Shown here piece by piece: positions 8,872 through 18,313 of a stretch of 64,000 nt of DNA. Below the pieces are notes generated by a model that was not told the origin of the DNA, did not search any database, and saw only the letters and a program-made list of their open reading frames with translations. Origin of the DNA: Thiofilum flexile DSM 14609 (GTDB taxonomy: Bacteria > Pseudomonadota > Gammaproteobacteria > Thiotrichales > Thiotrichaceae); the NCBI RefSeq assembly GCF_000380185.1, contig NZ_KB904817.1, positions 69,126 to 133,125 on the forward strand, read 5' to 3'. Within the stretch, counting starts at the first letter, position 1. Every line of letters starts with the position of its first letter. A program made the translations under genes and the position numbers.

Positions 8872-9281
8872 GTTGCAATTTTCCTAGTTTCATCCTGAGT
8901 TAGGATAGCAATAAATGAAATAGCTAGTGCAATTTTTAATCAAAATAATAGGTAAAGTTAACCATAGTAGGTGGGTAATAAGGTGAGACAACTGACATTC
9001 TAAGTACCTATCTATCCCTTACATAGAGGTGGCTCGCTACATAATATTAAAAACGCACCCTATACAGGTTAAGGGATTATCTTGAATTTTCAAGACTAAT
9101 TTGTATTAGAAAGTAATTAGTATTTTATAAAATAAGAGCTTAAATATTAAAAATAGAAATTAGCCAATAGTTTTTTGGACGGAATCACTTATTTTTTTTG
9201 GGGTTATCCCTTGAAGTTTATTAAACTATCCTTATAGTGTTGAATAGGTACTATACAGAAGTTTTTGAGAGGGAAATGCGT
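8872..9281. other. Intergenic region ahead of clpB
   Basis: About 410 bp between the divergent exported-protein gene and clpB, very AT-rich in its second half. The only feature I can support is the sigma32-type promoter at 9210-9237. The reading frame that would open at a GTG at 9237 overlaps this promoter and is not used as a start. Confidence 0.5.
9210..9237 (+). promoter_or_regulatory. Sigma32-type heat-shock promoter of clpB
   Basis: A CTTGAAG -35 element at 9210-9216 is followed after exactly 13 bases by CCTTATAG, a partial match to the CCCCATNT -10 element. The same 13-base spacing occurs in the better-matching promoters of grpE and dnaK in this window. A start a few bases after 9237 would leave a leader of about 40 bases before the clpB ATG. 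Confidence 0.55.
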
Positions 9282-11894
9282 ATGCGTATGGATAAGCTAA
9301 CGGTTAAGTTTCAATCCGCTCTACAAGATGCTCAATCGCTTGCCTTAGGGCGCGACCATCAATTTATCGAACCTACTCATTTAATGATTGCCCTATTAGA
9401 TCAAGCAGGGGGGACTACACGAAGTCTATTGAGTAGGGCTGGGGTTAATGTCAATCAATTACGCTCTAAATTAGGTGAGGTATTAGATCGCTTACCCACC
9501 GTCAGTGGTGGCGATGCGGGATCTATACACGTCTCGAATGATTTAGCTAAGTTATTGAATGTAGCTGATAAATTAGCGCAGCAACGTAAGGATCAATATA
9601 TTCCCACCGAACTATTTGTCTTAGCAGCGGTTGAGGATCGTGGGTCGTTAGGTACGATCTTACAAGAGTGTGGTGCAGTCAAAGGTGCGCTTGAAAAAGC
9701 TATTGATGCTATGCGGGGTGGGCAGTCAGTGAATGATCCAAATGCGGAAGATCAACGTGAGGCATTGGCTAAATATACCATTGATCTGACTGAGCGAGCT
9801 GAGCAGGGCAAAATTGATCCTATTATTGGGCGCGATGAAGAAATTCGGCGCATGATACAAATTTTACAACGCCGCACTAAGAATAATCCGGTCATTATTG
9901 GTGAGCCGGGGGTGGGTAAAACCGCCCTAGTCGAGGGCTTAGCGCAGCGTATTGTGAACGGCGAAGTACCCGAAGGGATGAAAGGTAAGCGTCTATTATC
10001 CCTTGATTTAGGAGCCTTATTAGCGGGGGCAAAATTTCGCGGTGATTTTGAGGAGCGCCTCAAGAGTGTACTCAATGATATTGCTAAATCCGATGGCAAT
10101 ATTATTTTATTTATTGATGAAATTCATATGATGGTGGGGGCGGGCAAAACAGAAGGCTCTATGGATGCGGGCAATATGCTAAAACCTGCCCTCGCACGCG
10201 GTGAGCTGCATTGTGTGGGGGCGACGACCTTAGATGAGTATCGGCAATATATTGAAAAAGATGCCGCTCTAGAGCGCCGTTTCCAAAAGGTATTAGTCGA
10301 TGAGCCAACCGTAGCAGACACCATCGCCATTTTACGCGGCTTGCAGGAAAAATACGAAGTCCATCACGGGGTCGAAATTACTGATCCGGCATTAGTCGCA
10401 GCGGCAACCCTGTCTCAACGTTATATTGCTGATCGACAGCTTCCTGATAAAGCCATTGACCTAATTGATGAGGCCGCTTCACGGATTCGGATTGAAATTG
10501 ATTCTAAACCCGAAGCCTTGGATATTTTAGGGCGACGTTTAATTCAGCTTAAAATTGAACGTGAAGCACTGAAAAAAGAATCCGATCCAGCCTCTAAAAA
10601 GCGCTTAACTGCGATTGAAGATGACATTAACAAACACGAACAAGAGTATGCGGAGTTAGAGCAGGTTTGGAAGGCCGAAAAGGATGCTTTGCAAGGGACA
10701 GCACATATTAAAGAAGCGCTAGATCAAGCTCGCATTGAGCTAGATACCGCGCGGCGTGCCGCTGATTTGCAGCGTATGGCGGAATTACAATATGGGCGTA
10801 TTCCAGAGTTAGAGAAGCAATTAAAAGCGGCGGATGCAGCACTCAATGAGGAAGCACAAACGACAGCGAAATTGGTAAAAAATCGCGTTACCGACGAGGA
10901 AATTGCCGAAATCGTTTCGCGTTGGACAGGGATTCCAGTGAGCAAAATGCTGGAGTCGGAAAAGGCTAAATTACTACACATGGAGGATGTTCTGTGTTCG
11001 CGCGTGATTGGGCAGCAAGAAGCCGTAGTGGCGGTATCTAACTCCATTCGACGCTCGCGTGCAGGGCTTTCCGATCCTAAGCGCCCGATTGGTTCTTTCC
11101 TCTTTTTGGGGCCGACGGGGGTGGGTAAAACCGAACTGACTAAAGCCTTAGCTCAATTTCTGTTTGATACCGATGATGCGATGGTGCGCTTGGATATGTC
11201 CGAGTTTATGGAAAAGCATTCCGTGGCGCGTTTGATTGGCGCACCTCCGGGTTATGTTGGCTATGAAGAGGGCGGGTATTTGACCGAGGCCGTGCGTCGT
11301 CGCCCTTATTCCGTGATTCTATTGGATGAGGTGGAAAAAGCGCATCCCGATGTATTCAATGTGCTGCTACAGGTGTTGGATGATGGGCGTTTAACCGATG
11401 GTCAAGGCCGCACCGTTGATTTTCGCAATACGGTGATTGTCATGACCTCTAACCTTGGCTCTGATCTGATTCAAACGATGGCAGGTGAGGAAAATTATGC
11501 CGCGATGAAGGCCGCTGTGATGGACGTGGTCGGTCGGCATTTCCGTCCTGAGTTTATTAATCGGATTGATGAGACTGTGGTATTCCATCCTTTGGATAAA
11601 GCGGAAATTCGGCAAATTGCCGATATTCAACTCAATAGTTTACGCAAACGTTTAGCTGCGCGTGAGTTAGGATTGAATTTTACCCCTGAAGCCATGGACT
11701 TTATTGGCGATGTGGGCTTTGATCCGGTTTATGGGGCGCGTCCTCTAAAACGAGCGATTCAAAACTATGTAGAAAACCCCTTAGCACAAGAAATCTTGAG
11801 CGGGCGCTTTATACCCGGTGACACGATTAATGTAGAGCTTAAAGATGATAAGTTGGCTTTTACTGAAATAGTGGTGCCAAAAGAGAGCAATTAA
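9282..11894 (+). CDS. clpB: ATP-dependent disaggregase ClpB
   Basis: Hsp100 disaggregase that works with DnaK, DnaJ and GrpE, all encoded in this window, to rescue aggregated proteins. 870 residues from the ATG at 9282. Order: N domain ([20 protein letters not shown]), first AAA domain with Walker A GEPGVGKT (about 206) and Walker B FIDEIH, the coiled-coil middle domain (about 400-520) typical of ClpB rather than ClpA, and a second AAA domain with GPTGVGKT (about 608). I chose 9282 because [11 protein letters not shown] aligns with the E. coli start and GAGAGGG is eight bases upstream. Confidence 0.97.
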   Translation: MRMDKLTVKFQSALQDAQSLALGRDHQFIEPTHLMIALLDQAGGTTRSLLSRAGVNVNQLRSKLGEVLDRLPTVSGGDAGSIHVSNDLAKLLNVADKLAQQRKDQYIPTELFVLAAVEDRGSLGTILQECGAVKGALEKAIDAMRGGQSVNDPNAEDQREALAKYTIDLTERAEQGKIDPIIGRDEEIRRMIQILQRRTKNNPVIIGEPGVGKTALVEGLAQRIVNGEVPEGMKGKRLLSLDLGALLAGAKFRGDFEERLKSVLNDIAKSDGNIILFIDEIHMMVGAGKTEGSMDAGNMLKPALARGELHCVGATTLDEYRQYIEKDAALERRFQKVLVDEPTVADTIAILRGLQEKYEVHHGVEITDPALVAAATLSQRYIADRQLPDKAIDLIDEAASRIRIEIDSKPEALDILGRRLIQLKIEREALKKESDPASKKRLTAIEDDINKHEQEYAELEQVWKAEKDALQGTAHIKEALDQARIELDTARRAADLQRMAELQYGRIPELEKQLKAADAALNEEAQTTAKLVKNRVTDEEIAEIVSRWTGIPVSKMLESEKAKLLHMEDVLCSRVIGQQEAVVAVSNSIRRSRAGLSDPKRPIGSFLFLGPTGVGKTELTKALAQFLFDTDDAMVRLDMSEFMEKHSVARLIGAPPGYVGYEEGGYLTEAVRRRPYSVILLDEVEKAHPDVFNVLLQVLDDGRLTDGQGRTVDFRNTVIVMTSNLGSDLIQTMAGEENYAAMKAAVMDVVGRHFRPEFINRIDETVVFHPLDKAEIRQIADIQLNSLRKRLAARELGLNFTPEAMDFIGDVGFDPVYGARPLKRAIQNYVENPLAQEILSGRFIPGDTINVELKDDKLAFTEIVVPKESN

Positions 11895-11911
11895 TCTCTT
11901 GCAAACATAAA

Positions 11912-11964
11912 TAACCCCCTCCCAACCTCCCCCCCTTTCAAGGGGAGGGTTTGGGGTGGGGTTA
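11912..11964. terminator. C-rich imperfect palindrome between clpB and yadH
   Basis: A TAACCCCCTCCC arm is mirrored by GGGTTTGGGGTGGGGTTA over 11912-11964, with a few mismatches and the small apex CCTTTCAAGG. The position between two convergent genes suggests a bidirectional terminator. C-rich palindromes of this look are often dispersed repeats, but only one copy is visible here. Confidence 0.55.
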
Positions 11965-11977
11965 TATTTCAGAACCA

Positions 11978-12751
11978 TTAATTACGAATACCCACACCAC
12001 GATTCAATAGCGATAAGCTATAGATATATAAAGCACTAATAAAAATAATCAGTACCGTAAAGCTTAACCACGGTGACATATCCGAAACCCCTAATACACC
12101 ATAGCGAAAGCCATTGACCATATATAATACCGGGTTTAATAAGGACACTTTCTGCCAAAAATCAGACAGCATACTAATAGAGTAAAATACCCCACCTAAA
12201 TAAGTTAAGGGCGTTAAGACAAAGGTAGGGACAATCGAAATATCGTCAAAGCTTTTAGCATAAATGCCATTGATTAACCCCGCTAAGGAAAAGAGGGCAG
12301 AGGTTAGAATACCCATCAGTAGCATTAAAAAGGGGTGCTCAATAGGTAAATTACTGAAAAATAACGATACGATGGTAACTGCCAATCCTACCGATAAGCC
12401 ACGTGCTACACCGCCACCAATATAACCCACTAATATAATCCAATTAGGTACAGGAGATACTAGCATTTCAGCAATATTACCTTGAAATTTACTGCCATAA
12501 AAAGATGACACTACATTCGCATATGAGTTAGTGATCACGGTCATCATAATTAAGCCGGGAACAATAAACTCAATATAATTATAGCCGTCAATTTTACCAA
12601 TAGCGGGGCCAATGAGCTGACCAAAAATGACAAAATATAACGCCGTGGTTATGACGGGTGGTAAAATAGTTTGAATCCAAATGCGCGTAAAACGTAAGAT
12701 TTCTCGAATAATAATGGTATAGAAGGCTATCCATTTTTGCTGTTGATTCAT
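11978..12751 (-). CDS. yadH: ABC-2 type exporter permease YadH-like
   Basis: Inner-membrane permease of 257 residues with about six transmembrane segments. It follows E. coli YadH closely: RFTRIWIQTILPPVITTALYFVIFGQLIG, the segment FIVPGLIMMTVITNSYANV, and SFDDISIVPTFVLTPLTYLGG. It pairs with the ATPase YadG encoded immediately upstream; the genes overlap by four bases (ATGA at 12751-12748). The exported substrate of YadGH is not established. It converges with clpB across a C-rich palindrome. Confidence 0.9.
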   Translation of the reverse strand: MNQQQKWIAFYTIIIREILRFTRIWIQTILPPVITTALYFVIFGQLIGPAIGKIDGYNYIEFIVPGLIMMTVITNSYANVVSSFYGSKFQGNIAEMLVSPVPNWIILVGYIGGGVARGLSVGLAVTIVSLFFSNLPIEHPFLMLLMGILTSALFSLAGLINGIYAKSFDDISIVPTFVLTPLTYLGGVFYSISMLSDFWQKVSLLNPVLYMVNGFRYGVLGVSDMSPWLSFTVLIIFISALYIYSLSLLNRGVGIRN

Positions 12752-13683
12752 GCTGCCTTACTCCCTTTATTACCTTCCACTAAATCAATAAATAGCTGTT
12801 CTAAGCGATTGGTTTTATTACGCATACTAGTGATTTTAATATTATTTTCTTTAAACCAGTCAAATACTTGATTTAATGAAAAGCTTTCTTTATGGAATGA
12901 GACCTCTAAAGTAGTGGGGTCACGTAATTCAAACGTGAGAGCATTATGCTCAGGAGGAGAGGCTAAAGCATTGTCGAGGTCAAACACATAGGTTTCGGTA
13001 TCAATGCGATTGAGGAGTTTTTTCATACTGGTATTCTCGATTAATTGTCCTTGATCGATAATGCCAATATTACGACATAAACTTTCCGCTTCTTCTAAAT
13101 AGTGAGTGGTGAGAATAATGGTAGTACCGGACTCATTGAGTTCGGTTAAAAAGTCCCACATTGAGCGGCGAATCTCAATATCAACCCCAGCGGTAGGTTC
13201 ATCTAGAATCAGTAGGCGCGGTTGATGGATTAAAGCGCGCGCAATCATCAGGCGACGCTTCATCCCACCCGACAGTTCTCGTGCTTGGTCTTTGCGTTTT
13301 TCCCATAAGCCGAGCTGATTTAATAATTTTTCAGAGCGTTCTAGTGCTTCGGTGCGTGGGATACCGTAGTATCCGCCTTGATTAATAATAATTTCTCTTA
13401 CCGGCTCAAAGACATTGAAATTAAACTCTTGCGGCACCAGCCCAATTTGAGCTTTGGCTTGTTCGCGTTGTGTATCAATGTCATAGCCAAAGATGCTGAC
13501 CTGACCGCTGGTTTTATTCACGAGAGAACTAATAATACCAATCGTGGTGGATTTACCTGCTCCATTAGCACCTAAGAGAGCAAAAAAATCCCCTTGCTGG
13601 ACGGTAAGATCAATGCCTTTAAGTGCCTGAAAGCCATTGGCATAAACTTTAGTAAGTGACTGAATAGCGAGCGCTGTGCTCAT
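12748..13683 (-). CDS. yadG: ABC exporter ATPase YadG-like
   Basis: Cytoplasmic ATP-binding subunit, 311 residues. Walker A GANGAGKST, Q-loop in GLVPQEFNFN, signature LSGGMKRR, Walker B LLILDEPTAGVD and the switch His in ILTTHYLEEAE are all present. The stretch STTIGIISSLVNKTSGQVS is nearly identical to E. coli YadG. I placed the start at 13683 (MSTALAIQSLTK) because GGGG lies seven bases upstream and the family begins here; the frame is open upstream to 13722. It overlaps yadH by four bases, so the pair is translationally coupled. Confidence 0.92.
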   Translation of the reverse strand: MSTALAIQSLTKVYANGFQALKGIDLTVQQGDFFALLGANGAGKSTTIGIISSLVNKTSGQVSIFGYDIDTQREQAKAQIGLVPQEFNFNVFEPVREIIINQGGYYGIPRTEALERSEKLLNQLGLWEKRKDQARELSGGMKRRLMIARALIHQPRLLILDEPTAGVDIEIRRSMWDFLTELNESGTTIILTTHYLEEAESLCRNIGIIDQGQLIENTSMKKLLNRIDTETYVFDLDNALASPPEHNALTFELRDPTTLEVSFHKESFSLNQVFDWFKENNIKITSMRNKTNRLEQLFIDLVEGNKGSKAA

Positions 13684-13783
13684 TTTAAGCCCCATAAAAA
13701 TGATAGGCGCGTAGCTTAGCATAAGTGAAAGGAGGCAGATATGGTGTGTTGGTTTGAGTAGTATTTTATATAGGGGGCTATAA

Positions 13784-13811
13784 AAATAATATTATCACTA
13801 TAATATTATTT
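13784..13811. promoter_or_regulatory. Perfect AT-only palindrome upstream of the accessory island
   Basis: AAATAATATTAT at 13784-13795 is exactly complementary to 13800-13811, with the loop CACT. It lies between the divergent yadG and the synthetase-like gene, 135 bases before the latter's ATG. It could be an operator or a weak hairpin. Nothing identifies its binding protein. Confidence 0.35.
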
Positions 13812-13946
13812 GTTAATAGGCTGATCCTAAAGGTTAAAAATTCTATAGCAAAGTTTGATCAATATTGTTATAAGTTAAGTATTGGTGTTTGTCCGCTTTA
13901 AAGTATTAGTAGTTTAGGCTGTTATCTCAGCCGGGATTCTATATTT

Positions 13947-15215
13947 ATGTATTTAAGCCCCCCCAGTCTGTTGGATACCCAATCCATTGGCGATGCCTTT
14001 TTATCTTTACACGAACACGCGGGTTTTACCCGTCTTCCTCCTTCTTCTTTACTGCATGATTCGGTGCCTATGTCTTTTGTGATGAGTGCTGGCTTGATTC
14101 AGGTAGAAAATGAGCTGGAAAATATTGTGTTAAAAACAGGGGGGAAGTTTGCATTTACCCAGCCCTGTTTTCGGCATTTTGATATGGGGCAGGTAGGGGT
14201 TGATCCCACGCGCTTAAGTTTGTTTCATATGTCGGCTGCTTTTCATATTGGTTCGAGTGAGCGAGCTACGGTATTACCCCGTCTATGGTTGTTTTTAACT
14301 CAAGTATTAAAGTTAGACCCGCAATGCTTATGGATTAGTTATTTGGATGATCCAGAGTTAGGGCGAGATGAGGCGAGTTATGAGTGTTGGAAAGGTTTAG
14401 GGGTAGATGAAGCACATTTAGTCGGTATGGATCAGGAACATTGTTTTTGGCGACAGCGCTCAACAGGACAGATTGCCAGTGATGGTAAAAAGTGTGGGCC
14501 GCATACGGAAGTGTTTTATGAGCGCGAGGTGGAGGGGTGTCCTCATTGTGCAAACAGAGCTAGGGCGTTAGGAGTATGTCGTTGTGGGCGCTTTGTAGAG
14601 TTAGCTAATTCTTTGTTTATAGAGAATTATATTGATGATACTGGGCAGTTGATAGCGGCGGATACGGTGTTTGCAGAGTGTGTGTTGGGATTAGAGCGAG
14701 TGGAAATGGTGCTGCGTGATTTGCCGAGTGTTTATCATATTCGGCGCTTTGACACATGGCGAGCGATGTTGATGCCACTGTTACCTAATCCATCCAAAGA
14801 AGCAGAGCAGTCGTTGGCGGTGATTTTGGATCATTTATCAGCCTTTGTGAAACTGACTGAGGATGGAGCGCCTGCACCTGGGCGTGGGGGTAGGGCAGCC
14901 ATTATGAGAAAGCTTACCCGTTCAGCGATAACAGAGACCTTATTATTGGGTTTAGATTTTAATTTACTAATAAATCAACTCCTCAAGGAGCATAGTTCAT
15001 TTGAGTTATTAAAAATAGAGTGCCAACGTTTTACCCTTCATTTAGAAAAAGTTAAAAAGCTTATAAAACAGTATCCCTCAAATACATTAACTATCGAGCA
15101 GTATCAAGCTTTGCAGAAAAACCATGGTATCTCAGAGAGATTAATCCGTTATTTTCAAGTACGCATTCAAAATGAGACTTTAGTAAAAGATACTTTGTTA
15201 GGAGCTAGTTTATGA
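13947..15215 (+). CDS. Stand-alone alanyl-tRNA-synthetase-like catalytic protein
   Basis: 422 residues resembling the class II catalytic and helical domains of AlaRS, ending before the place where the editing and C-Ala domains would start. Visible landmarks: motif-1-like FVMSAGLIQVENE (44-56), motif-2-like FTQPCFRHFDMGQVG (70-84), CGPHTEVFYE (183-192, cf. GPCGPCTEIFYD), a Cys pair set CPHC (198-201) and CRCG (211-214), and motif-3-like LGLERVEMVL (247-256), then ILDHLSAFVKLTEDGAPAPGR (293-313). The residue equivalent to the alanine-binding Asp appears to be Glu244 by eye. It is not housekeeping alaS, which is about twice as long. It overlaps the GAF gene by four bases, so a role in that system is inferred. 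Base composition falls sharply after about 14,940. Confidence 0.8.
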   Translation: MYLSPPSLLDTQSIGDAFLSLHEHAGFTRLPPSSLLHDSVPMSFVMSAGLIQVENELENIVLKTGGKFAFTQPCFRHFDMGQVGVDPTRLSLFHMSAAFHIGSSERATVLPRLWLFLTQVLKLDPQCLWISYLDDPELGRDEASYECWKGLGVDEAHLVGMDQEHCFWRQRSTGQIASDGKKCGPHTEVFYEREVEGCPHCANRARALGVCRCGRFVELANSLFIENYIDDTGQLIAADTVFAECVLGLERVEMVLRDLPSVYHIRRFDTWRAMLMPLLPNPSKEAEQSLAVILDHLSAFVKLTEDGAPAPGRGGRAAIMRKLTRSAITETLLLGLDFNLLINQLLKEHSSFELLKIECQRFTLHLEKVKKLIKQYPSNTLTIEQYQALQKNHGISERLIRYFQVRIQNETLVKDTLLGASL

Positions 15216-18200
15216 GTACCATAGAGGAAGTAAAAGATAAAAAAGAAAGAAATGATTGGAGTAAAGCAACTAAGCTCATTAGTGATTTGCAAATGCGTAT
15301 TGATGATGAGGGTATAACAGATGAAGGCTTGCTGAAAAAATTTACTAATGTTGATTTTCTTCCTATACCCAAAAGTGAATTAACTGTTATTTATCACTCA
15401 AACTTAAATCGCTACAAGGTTTTAATATTCAAAGGGAAGCAAGAACAAGAGCAAGAGCAAAAGAACTTAGACTTAGATAGCTATCCTGATATCCCAAGCT
15501 CAACTAAAGAAGCTATTAAGAAAGTAATTAATGATAAAAAAATAATAAATGTTTCTTTAAGCAGTGATGATGAATCCATTTTATTTGGAGGATATCGTAG
15601 CCTTGCTATTGTTCCTATGCGTGTAAGTGAAAATCGTATTATAGGAGCATTTTTAGTAGGGCATTACGAGTTAGACTCTTATAGCCCTGATGATGTAAAT
15701 TTTGCTGATACGGTATCAGATCGTATTGCCCTATTAGTCCGTAATATTCATCAATCAAATCGAGCAAAAATATATCGAATATTTACAGATGAATTAACCA
15801 GAAACCTCATTGGTTTTGATGAGGAGTCTCAAATATTTCAAAGAATCGTTCATTATTTAAATAAGCCATTTGGTCCAGATTTTGAATGGTTTGATAAAAA
15901 AGAAATTAATATAATCCTTAGGCATCCTTTTAAGAAAGAAAGATATTACCCTGTTTGTATTGATGGAGAGGTAAATAATAATTTTCGATCCTTAAGTGAT
16001 GATAATCAAAAATTTAAACGTGCAAATGCTTTAGGTGAGTTAGCTGCTAAAAATAAAAATCAAGTAAAATATTGCACTACAAAAAGTGAGTGTGAGGATT
16101 TAGGTAGTTTGGAGTTAAAATCTTGGATTTCAGTACCTTTTCTAGTAGGAAGCAATAGAAATGTTGGTTATTTAATTTTAGCTAGCTGTTGTGAAGAGCA
16201 TGCCTATGATAATGAAGAAAATTTATTGAGTAATATTGCTCTTTTTGCTATTTCAGTGTGGATGAATTATCGACGTGATCAGGGAGCTAAGGCGCTTGAT
16301 AACTTCAGAGAGGATTATGTTCATAATAACAAATACAAAAACGTAGATAAAGCTCTATATAATGGGTTTAAAGGAAAAATAAAAGAGCTATATGATGAAG
16401 TAAAAATTGAGGTTATATATAGAGATAGAAGAACAGATGGATATAGCTTTATTTTTCCAGATAATATGGAAAATAATATCGTATCAGGTAATCTTCTTAC
16501 TAAGCTGGAGAATAATATTTACAATACTGAACCATTTTTTTATGAAGAAAACTATATTATACCATTGAAGTATGAAAGTGGAATTAATACAAATTTTATT
16601 CTAATTGAAGCTGATGATGAGGAAATCGGTAAAAATACTAGAGGATTTATATATGAGTTAAGCCAGTGGATTCAGTTTAAGCAGTCATTATATGGAAAGG
16701 AAGAGCGGCAAAAATATTTGAATGAATTTGGTGAAAAAATTACTGAGAATGCTTATGAGAGCTTAGGTGCTGCTTTTGATTTGGTTTATAAGACAACTAG
16801 CCAAGTAATGTATACTCAAAGTATGTATATAGCACTTTATGATAAAAAAGATAATATGATTAGTTTTTCTTTGTTTTATCAAGATGGTAAAAAAAGAAAT
16901 GATGTACAAAGCCGATCTTTAAATTTAAATAAAAAAGGTCGTACAGAAGAGATAATATTAAAAAAAGAACCTATTTTTATATCAACCGCTGAAGAATCAG
17001 AGAAATGGTATAACGAGCCTGGTGAAAATCGAGATGAGAAAATTGGTGATTATTATGCCTCATGGGTAGGCGTACCTATTTTAAATAATAAAGAAGCAAT
17101 AGGGGTTATTGCAACTTATCACCCAACAAAAGACTATTTGTATTCGAGGGAGGATATTACTTTTCTTGAAAATATTGCTTCACAAGTTTCCAATTTGATC
17201 AGTAGAATTAATTTGAAAAAAGCTAATCAAGAATTGAAAAAAGCTAACCAAGAATTGGAAAAAGCTAAAAGTGATATAAGTATATTGGAAAATGAAAAAA
17301 CTCGAAGAGTTACTATTAGAAAAGTAGAGTCTATTTTTTCTGAAAGTTTAGATGAGACAAAAGATCTTCTGGATGCAGCTACAGAAGAAATATCTAGCAC
17401 CTATGATAGAGATAAATATCCTAGCTTAGATACACCTCTTGAAATGATAAATCAGGCATTAGAGTTTTTAAAGAAAATAAATACTAAATTAGCGAATATA
17501 AAAGAAATTACAAGAAATAAAAATACTTATATAAATTCTTATTTTTTATTGCGATCGGCTATTAATGATGAAATTAATGAAAGAAATATATCTAATTATG
17601 TAAGTTTTTTAGATAAAACAGATGATAGTAAGAATGACTGCTTTTTTGTTTTTATTAATGAATACAATCTACAGTCAGTATACTATTTGATTATAAATTT
17701 AATTTTAAATAAATTAAGCGATGTATATAATAATAGAAACCAAGGAAAAAAAATTCTTCTTTCATACAAACTTATTTGTCATGATGATTATATAAACATA
17801 ATTATTGCCATTAATGATTTTATAGATAATTTTATAAATATAGAGGATTCGATAGGCTTTATTAAGGCAAGGGAAATATTGAAAGATATTAATGATAGTA
17901 CGTTGGTCGTTACTAAATTTAAGGAGAATGAAAAGCTTGAGTTTAGTGTTGATCTTATGAAGAAAAAATATAAATATAGTTTTTATATTCTTGTTGAAAA
18001 TATAGCTTATAAAAATAAATTGTATGGTTTTATTGAGGAAAATGGTTATGAGGTTTATAAAATAGATAGTTTAGATGGTATAGATATAAATAAAAAATAT
18101 TGCCTAATAATTGATAAAAATTTTCTAGATAAAAATGATGAAAATGTAGATTTCTTAAGAAATATAAGAGGGATATTTTATCTTTACCTTATATTTTCAG

Positions 18201-18301
18201 AAGATAATCAAAAAATAGAAGTTATTAAAAATAAAACATTATTTATAAAAAGAAATGAAATTAGTAATAATATTATCTTGAATGAGTCATTTTTCAAATA
18301 A
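15212..18301 (+). CDS. Multi-GAF sensor protein with degenerate kinase-like C-terminus
   Basis: 1029 residues, soluble. I see GAF-like units at about 20-180 (SLAIVPMRVSENRIIGAFLVG), 200-355 (SWISVPFLVGSNRNVGYLIL), a weaker one at 365-490, and 500-665 (SWVGVPILNNKEAIGVIATYH), then a coiled coil (665-700, NQELKKANQELEKAK). The last 330 residues look like a histidine kinase core that has lost its key residues: a helical pair, NLQSVYYLIINLILNKL where the N box would be, and a Rossmann-like tail resembling a receiver domain. Translation starts in an ATGA overlap with the synthetase-like gene, with AGGAG seven bases upstream. Base composition is very AT-rich, about 25-35 % GC by eye, suggesting transfer. 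Likely a ligand sensor for the operon. Confidence 0.75.
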   Translation: MSTIEEVKDKKERNDWSKATKLISDLQMRIDDEGITDEGLLKKFTNVDFLPIPKSELTVIYHSNLNRYKVLIFKGKQEQEQEQKNLDLDSYPDIPSSTKEAIKKVINDKKIINVSLSSDDESILFGGYRSLAIVPMRVSENRIIGAFLVGHYELDSYSPDDVNFADTVSDRIALLVRNIHQSNRAKIYRIFTDELTRNLIGFDEESQIFQRIVHYLNKPFGPDFEWFDKKEINIILRHPFKKERYYPVCIDGEVNNNFRSLSDDNQKFKRANALGELAAKNKNQVKYCTTKSECEDLGSLELKSWISVPFLVGSNRNVGYLILASCCEEHAYDNEENLLSNIALFAISVWMNYRRDQGAKALDNFREDYVHNNKYKNVDKALYNGFKGKIKELYDEVKIEVIYRDRRTDGYSFIFPDNMENNIVSGNLLTKLENNIYNTEPFFYEENYIIPLKYESGINTNFILIEADDEEIGKNTRGFIYELSQWIQFKQSLYGKEERQKYLNEFGEKITENAYESLGAAFDLVYKTTSQVMYTQSMYIALYDKKDNMISFSLFYQDGKKRNDVQSRSLNLNKKGRTEEIILKKEPIFISTAEESEKWYNEPGENRDEKIGDYYASWVGVPILNNKEAIGVIATYHPTKDYLYSREDITFLENIASQVSNLISRINLKKANQELKKANQELEKAKSDISILENEKTRRVTIRKVESIFSESLDETKDLLDAATEEISSTYDRDKYPSLDTPLEMINQALEFLKKINTKLANIKEITRNKNTYINSYFLLRSAINDEINERNISNYVSFLDKTDDSKNDCFFVFINEYNLQSVYYLIINLILNKLSDVYNNRNQGKKILLSYKLICHDDYINIIIAINDFIDNFINIEDSIGFIKAREILKDINDSTLVVTKFKENEKLEFSVDLMKKKYKYSFYILVENIAYKNKLYGFIEENGYEVYKIDSLDGIDINKKYCLIIDKNFLDKNDENVDFLRNIRGIFYLYLIFSEDNQKIEVIKNKTLFIKRNEISNNIILNESFFK

Positions 18302-18313
18302 AAGGTTTTTGTC

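Noticed and set aside
9237..9281. Longer N-terminus of ClpB from a GTG start
   Set aside because: It would begin inside the promoter, and homologues start at MRMDKL with a good ribosome binding site.
13947..15215. Housekeeping alanyl-tRNA synthetase gene alaS
   Set aside because: Far too short (422 residues against about 870), no editing or C-Ala domains, and an altered amino-acid pocket.
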